This document shows positions 17,689-26,168 of a stretch of 64,000 nt of DNA, in pieces. The position numbers were made by a program, and so were the translations under genes. The stretch spans positions 62,001 to 126,000 of the forward strand of contig NZ_JAFIEU010000042.1 of the NCBI RefSeq assembly GCF_020832325.1, written 5' to 3'. The first letter of the stretch is position 1. The number at the start of each line of letters is the position of its first letter. The notes under the pieces are model-generated. The model was not told where the DNA came from, made no database searches, and worked only from the letters and a program-made list of their open reading frames with translations. The stretch comes from Lunatimonas sp. (GTDB lineage Bacteria > Bacteroidota > Bacteroidia > Cytophagales > Cyclobacteriaceae).

Positions 17689-18905
17689 ACGGCAACTGGA
17701 GAAAGTATATTGGCCCCGGTCCCTTGATTACAGCTGCCTTTATTGGACCGGGAACGGTTACAGTCTGTACACTTGCCGGGATTCAGTTTGGCTACGACTT
17801 GCTTTGGGCAATTCTCTTATCCATTGCGGCAACGGCAATTCTCCAAGAGATGGCGGCCCGTATAGGACTTGTTACTCAAAAAGGGCTGACAGAGGTGATT
17901 CTAAGCCAGCTTCCCCAACCAATCATCCGCTTAGGTTCTTTGATCTTAATTTTAGGGGCCATCGTAGTGGGCAATGCCGCTTATGAAGCGGGCAATATCA
18001 GCGGAGCAAGCTTGGGCATGGAGCTGTTTATTGACCTGCCTTTCCTTTCCATCGGTCGTAGAGAAATAAATCCCCTGAATGTACTAATCGGTCTGGTAGC
18101 GGGGATGCTTTTGTTTTTGGGTAATTACAAATGGCTTACCCTTATCCTTACCGGAGTGGTGGTGTTGATGAGTTTGGCCTTTTTGACCACCGCTATGATG
18201 GTCCTGCCGGATATCGGGACCCTTTCAAAAGGCTTTATCCCCCTTCCATCTTCACAAAACCTGCTAACCATCCTGGCCTTGATAGGAACTACCGTGGTAC
18301 CTTACAACCTGTTTTTACACGCCTCTTTGGTATCCAAAAAGTGGAACTCCCTAACCGACCTTCCTTATATCCGAACCGATATCGTGGTTTCGGTAGTTTT
18401 GGGAGGGGTGGTTTCAATGGCAATCGTTATCACTGCTGCGGGCACCGAAGCCACCGGTGTTGAAAATGCGGCAGATTTGGCCAGAGGGCTTGCCCTACTT
18501 TTGGGTAATTGGGGGACGGGTTTTATGGGTTTTGGGCTTTTTGCGGCGGGTCTTACCTCCGCCATCACCGCCCCGATGGCGGGAGGCTTGGTCGTGACAG
18601 GAGCATTTGGGCTATCCACGAAAATGGACGGCCTGCCCATGCGGGTAAGTATGGGATTAATTTTGGGGTTGGGGCTGCTCTTTTCCTCCCTTGGAATCAG
18701 ACCCGTAGAACTGATCACCATCGCCCAGCTGACCAACGGCATGTTGCTGCCACTTCTAAGTGGGTACATCCTCTGGTTGGTAAACAAAAAGGAACTCATG
18801 AAATCAGCGGTAAATACCCCCTGGACCAATTTCTTCGCTTTTTTGATCTGGATCATTACGGTAATTCTAGGTGGGTTGAGCCTCTGGAAGGTGCTGGCGG
18901 GGTAA
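17685..18905 (+). CDS. Nramp-like transporter with altered metal-binding motifs
   Basis: A 406-residue membrane protein with about 11 helices of the Nramp/SLC11 (LeuT-like) type. The first helix carries FIGPGTVT where metal-transporting Nramps have DPGN: the Asp is replaced by Gly21 and the Asn by Thr24. The sixth-helix motif reads VVPYN (residues 204-208) in place of the usual MPHN, so the metal-contacting Met is lost. Other family features remain (LQEMAARIGLVTQKGL, YEAGNISG). Transition-metal transport in the usual way is therefore doubtful; Mg2+-type Nramp relatives and others are known to deviate at these sites. It is translationally coupled to DUF2891 (ATGA overlap). Substrate unknown. 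Confidence 0.85.
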   Translation: MNGNWRKYIGPGPLITAAFIGPGTVTVCTLAGIQFGYDLLWAILLSIAATAILQEMAARIGLVTQKGLTEVILSQLPQPIIRLGSLILILGAIVVGNAAYEAGNISGASLGMELFIDLPFLSIGRREINPLNVLIGLVAGMLLFLGNYKWLTLILTGVVVLMSLAFLTTAMMVLPDIGTLSKGFIPLPSSQNLLTILALIGTTVVPYNLFLHASLVSKKWNSLTDLPYIRTDIVVSVVLGGVVSMAIVITAAGTEATGVENAADLARGLALLLGNWGTGFMGFGLFAAGLTSAITAPMAGGLVVTGAFGLSTKMDGLPMRVSMGLILGLGLLFSSLGIRPVELITIAQLTNGMLLPLLSGYILWLVNKKELMKSAVNTPWTNFFAFLIWIITVILGGLSLWKVLAG

Positions 18906-19670
18906 AGAGAAAAAATGTAGGTAATTCCAATTCTCGGATTGTTGTAGATAAAGCTTTTTAGAATCAAAAATGACCTTTTACCATTAAACCATCCATAGAT
19001 GTACCTTCCGATTTCCATTCAAACTTCAGGCGGAAATAAGGTATCGAAAACGAAAAAGCCCGGATAAATCCGGGCTTTTTTATGGCTTTATTACAGTAGA
19101 TGAATACCTGACTTATTCTTCCACCTCACATTCAATTTCCCTTTCTTCTTCAGCGTCTCCACCTTTTACGATGACAGATAAAAAGGTTATTCCTATCGAA
19201 AAAAAAATATTTACATATGTTTTATTTTGAAAAAAAACCGTAAATTACTAGTTAAACCTGACAATAGTCATTATATAGTTTATTTATTCTGATATACTTA
19301 AAGTCGGATGGGAGCAATGTCCTTTACTTTACAAACATCCTACTTGTACAGTAAATTTTCCGAACAAACAGTATCTTTACCGCAAAATTTACCTCCACCT
19401 TTCAGACCCATACAATGCTTAGCCATTTTCGCCATAAAATTGTGTACTCCAAAACGGAGGAAAGGAACGACAAAAGCGAGACACACTGGGATGCCCTGAT
19501 GGCAATCGGGGCAAACATGCGACCTAAAGGCCGGTAAGCAGGGATTCCATGTGACCGCTAAAAACCAATTATAAACAGATGAAATCGAGCATGACGTAGC
19601 CGTCACACACTGGGATGACTATAAACCATGCGAGATTCCATGTGACCTTTGAAGAATCAATTATAGACAC
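18906..19670. other. 765-base stretch without a supported gene
   Basis: It holds the terminator at 19053-19080, a gene-like minus-strand fragment at about 19109-19240 that lacks a start codon, an AT-rich segment around 19195-19290, and the diverged direct repeat at 19480-19676. No ORF here has convincing composition. Confidence 0.6.
19053..19081. terminator. bidirectional rho-independent terminator
   Basis: A perfect 12-bp stem (19053-19064 with 19069-19080) with a 4-base loop, flanked by A- and T-runs on the two sides, can stop transcripts in both directions. It lies about 150 bases after the Nramp-like gene. Confidence 0.85.
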
Positions 19671-19676
19671 ATGAAA
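19480..19676. repeat. diverged direct repeat upstream of the sulfurtransferase
   Basis: Two units share CACACTGGGATG, then a GGATTCCATGTGACC or AGATTCCATGTGACC block, then AATCAATTATA-like sequence and ATGAAA. Unit one spans about 19480-19584; unit two about 19603-19676 and runs into the start of the sulfurtransferase gene. Unit two lacks about 30 internal bases. Confidence 0.6.
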
Positions 19677-20498
19677 CCACTAATCACACCGAACGAATTA
19701 AGCGCCTTAGCACCAAGCTCCTACATCTTGGTTGACACTAGCTTTGGTTTAGCCAACTACGAGACGAATCATTTGAAAGCTGCCATCTACGCAGACCTGA
19801 ACACCGACCTGTCCGATATACACCCGAACCCTGCCCAGGGTGGCCGGCACCCCCTCCCATCTCCGGAACAGTTTGCCCTCACCTTGGGGAAATGGGGCAT
19901 ACAGCCCGATACCCACGTGATTGTCTACGACAACAAGCAGGGAGGCATGTCCGCGGCCAGATTTTGGTGGATGCTGCGCGCAGCAGGGCACAAAAAAATA
20001 CAAGTGATCGATGGAGGATTTCAGGCGGCTGTTGAAGCAGGATTTCCGACGGAGTCAGACACAATAACTCCCACCCCGGTAGCACCCTACCCGTTTAAGG
20101 AATGGCAACTGCCCTTGGCCAATATGGCAGAAACGGAAGCAGCCGCTTTGGATCCCAACAAAACAGTGATCGATGTCCGGGAACGGGACCGATACCTGGG
20201 CAATACGGAACCCATTGATCTGATCGCCGGTCATATACCCGGGGCCATCAATATACCCTTTGCCAACAACTTAGACGCAACGGGCCGATTCAAATCCCCC
20301 GAGGCACTAAAAGAGCTATATGAAGCAATCACCGAAAAATCCGGCCAGGAAAACGTTACGGTGCATTGTGGTTCCGGTGTAACGGCTTGCCACACGCTAT
20401 TGGCCTTGGCACATGCGGGGCTTTCCATGCCAAAGCTTTATGTAGGTTCCTGGAGCGAGTGGTCCCGGAATGACAAACCGATCGCAACAGGAGAATAG
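19671..20498 (+). CDS. thiosulfate/3-mercaptopyruvate sulfurtransferase (tandem rhodanese)
   Basis: A 275-residue cytoplasmic enzyme that moves sulfur from thiosulfate or 3-mercaptopyruvate to an acceptor such as cyanide or a thiol. It has two rhodanese domains: residues about 5-125 (inactive, with HLKAAIYADLNTDLS and YDNKQGGMSAARFWWMLRAAGH) and 150-270 (active). The active loop is HCGSGVTAC with Cys233 as the persulfide carrier; CGSGVTA is closer to mercaptopyruvate-type loops than to the classic CRKGVT of thiosulfate enzymes. No signal peptide is seen. The start codon lies at the edge of a diverged repeat unit. Confidence 0.93.
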   Translation: MKPLITPNELSALAPSSYILVDTSFGLANYETNHLKAAIYADLNTDLSDIHPNPAQGGRHPLPSPEQFALTLGKWGIQPDTHVIVYDNKQGGMSAARFWWMLRAAGHKKIQVIDGGFQAAVEAGFPTESDTITPTPVAPYPFKEWQLPLANMAETEAAALDPNKTVIDVRERDRYLGNTEPIDLIAGHIPGAINIPFANNLDATGRFKSPEALKELYEAITEKSGQENVTVHCGSGVTACHTLLALAHAGLSMPKLYVGSWSEWSRNDKPIATGE

Positions 20499-20499
20499 G

Positions 20500-21435
20500 T
20501 CAGCGAGGGTTCGAAAAGCTCGACAGATCTACCTGATCGAAACGGTATTCATCTTCAACGTCCTGAAAAGCTGCGTTGATAAACAGTCCGTTCCTGGTAA
20601 TAAACCAATCCTTTAACTCCTCCCTTCCTGGGTATTCGGTCGTGAACTCTCCCTTCAGCGTCCAATCCCCATCGAATACACGAATCAGGTAATGTTTGGT
20701 ACGTTCAAACGTGTTGTCACCATCTCCCGTTTCTCCGAGCTTTGTTAGCATAAGGAAAAGATCCCGAAACTCATCATATAACAATCCTAAATGACTCGAC
20801 GCCTCTTTTGGTTGTAACCATACCTTAAAGCTACCATAGTCCCTAAGCTCGGAAGGAAGGTAAGTGAACCTGTGATTAGTCTTGGGTGCCAATCGCTTAA
20901 TCTCCTTTAAACCACGTAACATGACCAAGGTGTCGGAATAGGGATAACCAAACCAAAACTCTCCTCGCAACTGATCTAATCCACCATAGGTCTGAAACGC
21001 CGCCAAATCCCCGGAGAAACGAACGTAGTCGCTCGGCATCCTAAAGTAGGCTTGGTCATGTAATCCAGTTTCCATATTGAGGCGCATCATCCAGGCTGCA
21101 TAGTCGCTAGGCGCAGCTTCCTGGTATAGGTTGTACGGATTCAGTCCTACATAAACCTCTTCTTCCTTGCGAAACATTAGCCCATTTATCGGAAAAATAC
21201 GCACATAGGCTTCTTTGGTGTTAGGAAAGCGTGCGTTGGACTCTATTTCACGGATCTTGTTGCCTAGGGTATCATAGTTTGCCGCTCTTCCAGATGCACT
21301 GGCAGCGAACAACGTATCCAATGACAAGGGCATTCTAAGATCAGGGAACTGCTTCATGGATTCTGGCCCCTCTTTGGGAATATCCCAGCGTGCAAGCATA
21401 TCGCCGGTCTCCAAGTCAACTACCGAAACCCTCAC
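20500..21435 (-). CDS. DUF4221-like protein, apparently truncated at the 5' end
   Basis: The 311-residue ORF starts at a GTG, but protein-like sequence of the same type continues upstream without a stop to 21516 (FRSWNYDGRDLVVYE), where a TAA closes the frame. No ATG and no signal peptide are present, while relatives of this Bacteroidota propeller family are usually exported lipoproteins of 350-400 residues. The segment ARWDIPKEGPESM resembles the conserved KEGP block of DUF4221. The N-terminal part including the lipobox seems to be lost, so this is probably a decaying gene, though expression from the GTG cannot be excluded. It ends 1 base after the convergent sulfurtransferase. Confidence 0.6.
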   Translation of the reverse strand: MRVSVVDLETGDMLARWDIPKEGPESMKQFPDLRMPLSLDTLFAASASGRAANYDTLGNKIREIESNARFPNTKEAYVRIFPINGLMFRKEEEVYVGLNPYNLYQEAAPSDYAAWMMRLNMETGLHDQAYFRMPSDYVRFSGDLAAFQTYGGLDQLRGEFWFGYPYSDTLVMLRGLKEIKRLAPKTNHRFTYLPSELRDYGSFKVWLQPKEASSHLGLLYDEFRDLFLMLTKLGETGDGDNTFERTKHYLIRVFDGDWTLKGEFTTEYPGREELKDWFITRNGLFINAAFQDVEDEYRFDQVDLSSFSNPR

Positions 21436-21610
21436 TCCACTGTTCCTTTCTGGCGAGTTCGTCTCATAGACTACTAAATCCCTTCCATCGTAATTCCAAC
21501 TTCTAAAACTAATAGTTTATCAGACAATAAAAAAAAATAACTTAAAAGCATTTCAAATTTTCTTCAATATACCTTACATTTAAACAGATTGACAGTCAAC
21601 CCAATACCCC

Positions 21611-24166
21611 TTGCGAAAAATAGTCTTTTTTGGAGCCTTATTCTGCATCCTGTGCCTTTCGGCGGGATGGTTTTTCTTTGTTGGGACCTCCGAAACCCAC
21701 GGTCCTTCCCCTGCCCTCACTCCGTCCGACCAATTGAAAACGTTCCACCTCCACGATGGCCTTGAGATCCAACTCGTCGCTTCGGAACCGCTCGTGCAGG
21801 ACCCTGTACACATTCAATTTGATGTAGACGGACGTTTGTGGGTGGTGGAGATGCGCGGATTCATGCCCGACATCGATGGTATCGGCGAGCAGGAACCGGT
21901 GGGGAGGATAAACATCCTTGAGGATCTGGACGGAGACGGCACCATGGATACCAGCACCATCTACCTGGACAGTCTGATCATGCCTAGGGCCTTGGCTTTG
22001 GTAAAAAACGGGGCACTGGTCGTGGAAAACGGCACACTGTGGTGGACGGAAGATCTGGATGGTGATTGGAAAGCGGACGTGAAAACCGCCATCGACCCGA
22101 ATTATGCCGGAAGCCACCTGCCCGAGCATGCGGCCAATGGGCTCCTGCGGGCCATGGACAACTGGTACTACAATGCCAAATCGACCTTTCGGTATCGCTT
22201 GGAAGGCGATGAGTGGCTACGCGACAGCACCGAGTTCCGAGGCCAATGGGGCATCAGTCAGGACAACTTCGGCCGGTTGATTTATAACTACAACTGGTCC
22301 CAACTGCATGGGGATCTGGTACCTCCCAACCTACTACAGCGCAACCCCTACCATCAACCCACTACAGGTATCGACCACGGACTCACGGTGGAGCGACGCA
22401 TCTATCCCATCCGGCCAAATCTGGCTATTAATCGCGGATACATCCCTGGCATACTGGATGAAGAAGGTAAACTGCAAGAATTTACCGCAGCCTGTGCGCC
22501 GTTCTATTACCGAGGTACTGCGTTGCCTGAGGCATTTAACGGAAATGCGTTTGTCTGCGAACCATCAGGCAACCTAATCAAACGAAACCAAGTAATCGAA
22601 GAGGGAATAAACCTCCGGGCCATAGATCCCAATCCCGGCACCGAATTTCTTGCCTCTACGGATGAGCGCTTCCGGCCGGTAAACTTGTGCAGCGGACCCG
22701 ACGGCTCATTGTACGTTGCTGATATGTACCGAGGATTGGTACAGCACGGAGCTTACATTTCACCCTATCTCAAGGAAATTACCCTTAACCGAAATTTGGT
22801 GTTGCCTGTCAACCGGGGCAGAATTTGGCGGATTGTGCCCAAAGGCTGGAAAGACAACAAACCGGAGAACCTTTCCGCCGAAACCAGCGGACAATTAATA
22901 AATCGCCTAGCACATGCCGATGGCTGGCACAGAGACATGGCACAGCGGCTATTGGTGGAACGGATGGATACAACGATCTATCCACAGCTTTGGCAGACCG
23001 CACAACGCCACCGGGGTTCCTGGGGAAGCCTTCACGCCCTTTGGACCCTGCAAGGTCTACATGCGCTCCACCCGGACAGTCTTCTGACATTTCTGGATGA
23101 GGAAAATCCCTATTTAGCAGCCACAGCTTTGCGTCTCATTATCTCCGAATTTGTCAATACACCCGATCTACATGCAAAGGTTTGGAAAGTGATACAACCC
23201 CTAAGACAGACCAAAGCCACTGTTCTTGCCCTGCAGATATGCCTTTCTGCCGATTGGTTTTCGCCGGTTCAAACTCAGGAACTCCTTTTGGACCTCGTAA
23301 GTCAGCACCGCGGTGAACCCCTCTTTCGTGATGCTGCTCTAAGCAGCCTGGGCAACGATGCTTTGGGTTTCTACCTTGCATTGAACGCGCATCCCGATTG
23401 GCAGACTTCCGACCAAGATGGGGAGATTTTCGTGGAAATGATCGCCCTTTCTATCCTCCGACGCGGGGATTCCAATGAAGCCCAAAAACTGACAGACATC
23501 CTTCCCCAACTACTTCAGAGCGGAAAGTGGACCGCTAAACCCACCTTGGCTGCCATAACCCTTTTGGGCCGGACACCTTCTACAGCTCCTATTCCACTCT
23601 TGAAGACACCTTTTTGGGCATCTCAGAAAAGCCCACTACTAAGCCCCGATCAGTCTGACGCACTGCACCACCTCTTCACTTGGCCAGGGCACCGCCCAAT
23701 GCCCACATTAACTACTGACGACGTAGGGCTGCTGGCAGAAAAAGACCTCTTACTGTTCACACAGGGCCGATCCCACTACCTAAGTGCGTGCGCAGGTTGT
23801 CATGGCTCCGACGGAGCGGGGGTTAGGCGTATGGGGCCACCGCTGGCTGCCTCCGAATGGGTAATTGGCGACGAAAAGCAACTTTCCCTGATCGTGTTGC
23901 ACGGCATGGAAGGCCCGATCGAGGTAAACGGTGTCTTATATGACAGTCCAGAAATCCTCCCCTCCATGCCCGCACACACCCGACTGGACGATGGAACGCT
24001 GGCAGCTATTCTCACCTATATCCGAAACGAATGGGGCAATCAGGCCGGGGCCATAGACAGACGTTTTGTGGCAACGGCCCGGAACGTCACGCAGGGACGG
24101 GTCCTACCCTGGTCAGCCGAAGAACTTCGCAAATACCTCAACAATGAACCTCCCCCCTCTCCCTAA
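21611..24166 (+). CDS. PVC-type heme-binding protein with C-terminal cytochrome c domain
   Basis: An 851-residue exported protein. TTG at 21611 is the only start that includes the signal peptide (RKIVFFGALFCILCLSAGWFFF). Residues 45-420 form a six-bladed propeller of the 'membrane-bound dehydrogenase' or PVC-type group (LRAMDNWYYNAKSTFRYR, SLYVADMYRGLVQHGAYI), residues about 430-680 are helical HEAT-like, and residues 715-830 form a class I cytochrome c domain with the heme motif CAGCH (Cys727, Cys730, His731). Such proteins are thought to oxidise sugars, polyols or their derivatives outside the inner membrane and pass electrons to the respiratory chain. A TIM-barrel protein and an SDR follow closely. 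Confidence 0.88.
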   Translation: MRKIVFFGALFCILCLSAGWFFFVGTSETHGPSPALTPSDQLKTFHLHDGLEIQLVASEPLVQDPVHIQFDVDGRLWVVEMRGFMPDIDGIGEQEPVGRINILEDLDGDGTMDTSTIYLDSLIMPRALALVKNGALVVENGTLWWTEDLDGDWKADVKTAIDPNYAGSHLPEHAANGLLRAMDNWYYNAKSTFRYRLEGDEWLRDSTEFRGQWGISQDNFGRLIYNYNWSQLHGDLVPPNLLQRNPYHQPTTGIDHGLTVERRIYPIRPNLAINRGYIPGILDEEGKLQEFTAACAPFYYRGTALPEAFNGNAFVCEPSGNLIKRNQVIEEGINLRAIDPNPGTEFLASTDERFRPVNLCSGPDGSLYVADMYRGLVQHGAYISPYLKEITLNRNLVLPVNRGRIWRIVPKGWKDNKPENLSAETSGQLINRLAHADGWHRDMAQRLLVERMDTTIYPQLWQTAQRHRGSWGSLHALWTLQGLHALHPDSLLTFLDEENPYLAATALRLIISEFVNTPDLHAKVWKVIQPLRQTKATVLALQICLSADWFSPVQTQELLLDLVSQHRGEPLFRDAALSSLGNDALGFYLALNAHPDWQTSDQDGEIFVEMIALSILRRGDSNEAQKLTDILPQLLQSGKWTAKPTLAAITLLGRTPSTAPIPLLKTPFWASQKSPLLSPDQSDALHHLFTWPGHRPMPTLTTDDVGLLAEKDLLLFTQGRSHYLSACAGCHGSDGAGVRRMGPPLAASEWVIGDEKQLSLIVLHGMEGPIEVNGVLYDSPEILPSMPAHTRLDDGTLAAILTYIRNEWGNQAGAIDRRFVATARNVTQGRVLPWSAEELRKYLNNEPPPSP

Positions 24167-24175
24167 AAAACAGGC

Positions 24176-25240
24176 ATGAACCATCCAGCAAACAGGCCGA
24201 CCAACCGGCGAAACTTCATTCGACTGGCAGCTCTAGGCGCTCTGGCAACCCAACTGCCCTTCCTTTCTGCCCTAGCCGCCACTAGCCGCATCGGTGTAGT
24301 GGTGCATTCCTACGCTGCCAGATGGCAAGCCAAGACCATCGATGAGCAGTATCCTCCGATCAACGACGCCTTGGAGCTCTTACGACACTGCCACCGAATC
24401 GGAGCTGGTGGGATACAAACAGGTATCAGGGGCTGGACCAACGTATATGCCCAGCAGCTTCGGGCAGAAAGTGAGCAATTGGGCATGTATCTGGAAGGAT
24501 CTGTCGCTCTGCCCAAGTACGCCTCTGATCTAGGGCTATTCGATCAAGAGGTGAAAATTGCGAAGGAAGCTGGCGTAACGGTACTCCGGTGCGTAAGCCT
24601 GGGCCCTAGGAGGTACGAATCCCTGCATAGCTACGGAGAATTCCTAGCGTTCCAAGCAAGAGGGTTAAAAGCACTGCAACTTGCCGAACCAATCCTAGAA
24701 AAACACCGCATGCGCCTAGCAGTAGAAAACCACAAAGACTGGCGTAGCGAAGAGTTGCAGGCCATATTACATACGCTGGATTCCGAGTGGGTGGGGGTTA
24801 CCCTGGATTTTGGCAACAGCATTGCGCTGATGGAAGACCCACTGTATACCACCAATCTGTTGGCACCCTACGTGATCAGCACCCATATCAAGGACATGGC
24901 CGTGGACCTTCACCCTAGTGGGTTTAGCATGTCCGAGGTTCCCTTGGGCAAAGGCATCCTTAACCTTCAAAAAATTGCCAAAATCTGCAAACGCTACAAC
25001 CCCCAAGTCACTTTCAACTTGGAAATGATTACCCGAGACCCCTTGGTGATTCCTTGCCTCACCGAAGAGTACTGGTCCACATTTGGTGATCTGGTACCTG
25101 CCTCGAGGCTTGCAGGAATCTTGGCCATGGTAGAGCAACATCGCCAACCGCTTCCGCGCGTTAGTCACCTAGCTACCCGGGAACTACTGGCTCTGGAAGA
25201 AAGAAATGTGGTAAGCTCTTTGGCATACCGAATGACATGA
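24176..25240 (+). CDS. sugar phosphate isomerase/epimerase-like TIM-barrel protein, Tat-exported
   Basis: A 354-residue member of the xylose isomerase-like TIM-barrel group (AP endonuclease 2 fold). The N-terminus NRRNFIRLAALGALATQ is a Tat-type signal (twin Arg plus hydrophobic stretch), so the folded enzyme is exported. The metal-site residues typical of the fold are visible: Glu/His in RLAVENHKDW, Asp in VTLDFGNS, His-Lys in STHIKDM, and Glu in FNLEMITRDP. It lies 9 bases after the heme protein and 50 before an SDR, forming an apparent operon for sugar or inositol-like substrates. Substrate unknown. Confidence 0.85.
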   Translation: MNHPANRPTNRRNFIRLAALGALATQLPFLSALAATSRIGVVVHSYAARWQAKTIDEQYPPINDALELLRHCHRIGAGGIQTGIRGWTNVYAQQLRAESEQLGMYLEGSVALPKYASDLGLFDQEVKIAKEAGVTVLRCVSLGPRRYESLHSYGEFLAFQARGLKALQLAEPILEKHRMRLAVENHKDWRSEELQAILHTLDSEWVGVTLDFGNSIALMEDPLYTTNLLAPYVISTHIKDMAVDLHPSGFSMSEVPLGKGILNLQKIAKICKRYNPQVTFNLEMITRDPLVIPCLTEEYWSTFGDLVPASRLAGILAMVEQHRQPLPRVSHLATRELLALEERNVVSSLAYRMT

Positions 25241-25289
25241 ATTACTTTTAGGAAGTAGCAGCAAGCTAAAAAACAAGAACCAAAAAACC

Positions 25290-26072
25290 ATGAACCAGAA
25301 ACTACCCGGTATAAAACTCTTTGATCTCACCGGAAAGACAGCCATCATCACCGGAGGCTCCAAAGGCTTGGGCTTAGCCATGGCCGAGGGGCTTGCTTCT
25401 GCCGGAGCAAATATCCTGATCGCCAACCGAAACGCCGAAGAAGGCCGTAAAGCCGCCGAACAGGTAGCGGCAAATTACACCGTAAAGGCCAGCTCTTTTT
25501 CTGTGGATGTAACCGACGAATCGCAAACAGCGGCCATGGCCGAGGAGGCTATGAACACCTTTGGACGGATTGATATTCTGATCAACAGTGCCGGCATCAA
25601 TATTCGGGGGGCCATCGATGAACTTACCCTTGAGCAGTTTGACGAGGTTATGCGTATCAACGTCACTGGCACTTGGCTATGTTGCAAGGCAGTAACACCC
25701 TACATGAAATCCCAAAAAAGCGGAAAGATCATCAACCTCGCCAGCACGCTGGGGCTGGTTGGCTTGGCAAATCGCACACCGTATACGTCCAGCAAAGGAG
25801 CCGTCGTGCAAATGACGCGGGCGTTGGGTCTAGAACTCGCTCCTTTCCGCATCAACGTAAACGGCATCTGCCCGGGACCATTCCTGACGGAAATGAATCT
25901 GCCCATTGCCCACACCGAGGAAGCCAAAAGCTTCATCGTAGGAGCTACTGCTCTGGCAAGATGGGGGGAACTAAAAGAAATTCAGGGTGCAGCCCTATTT
26001 CTGGCCAGTGAGGCCGCAAGTTACATGGTGGGATCTATGGTCACCGTAGACGGAGGTTGGACGGCGAAATAA
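25290..26072 (+). CDS. SDR family oxidoreductase (gluconate 5-dehydrogenase-like)
   Basis: A 260-residue NAD(P)-dependent short-chain dehydrogenase. The cofactor motif is TGGSKGLG near residue 20 and NSAG near residue 97; the catalytic set is Ser in NLASTLG, and Tyr/Lys in PYTSSKGAV (YxxxK). The C-terminus ends with the usual GSMVTVDGGW. The length and pattern are closest to gluconate 5-dehydrogenase or 2-deoxy-gluconate 3-dehydrogenase, which reversibly oxidise a hydroxyl of sugar acids. It is the last gene of the 21611-26072 set, and a GntP permease lies on the other strand about 4 kb away, which would fit sugar-acid metabolism (inference). Confidence 0.88.
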   Translation: MNQKLPGIKLFDLTGKTAIITGGSKGLGLAMAEGLASAGANILIANRNAEEGRKAAEQVAANYTVKASSFSVDVTDESQTAAMAEEAMNTFGRIDILINSAGINIRGAIDELTLEQFDEVMRINVTGTWLCCKAVTPYMKSQKSGKIINLASTLGLVGLANRTPYTSSKGAVVQMTRALGLELAPFRINVNGICPGPFLTEMNLPIAHTEEAKSFIVGATALARWGELKEIQGAALFLASEAASYMVGSMVTVDGGWTAK

Positions 26073-26168
26073 ACGATGGACAAAATCAATGCATAATCCC
26101 TGGAAAGGAATCGATACCAAGGAGCATAAACAGCGTTTAAATTACCCATGGTATCAACTATGTGCAGA

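Noticed and set aside
19308-19499. 63-codon plus-strand ORF in the intergenic region
   Set aside because: It overlaps the repeat unit, has no motif and no sensible promoter or leader.
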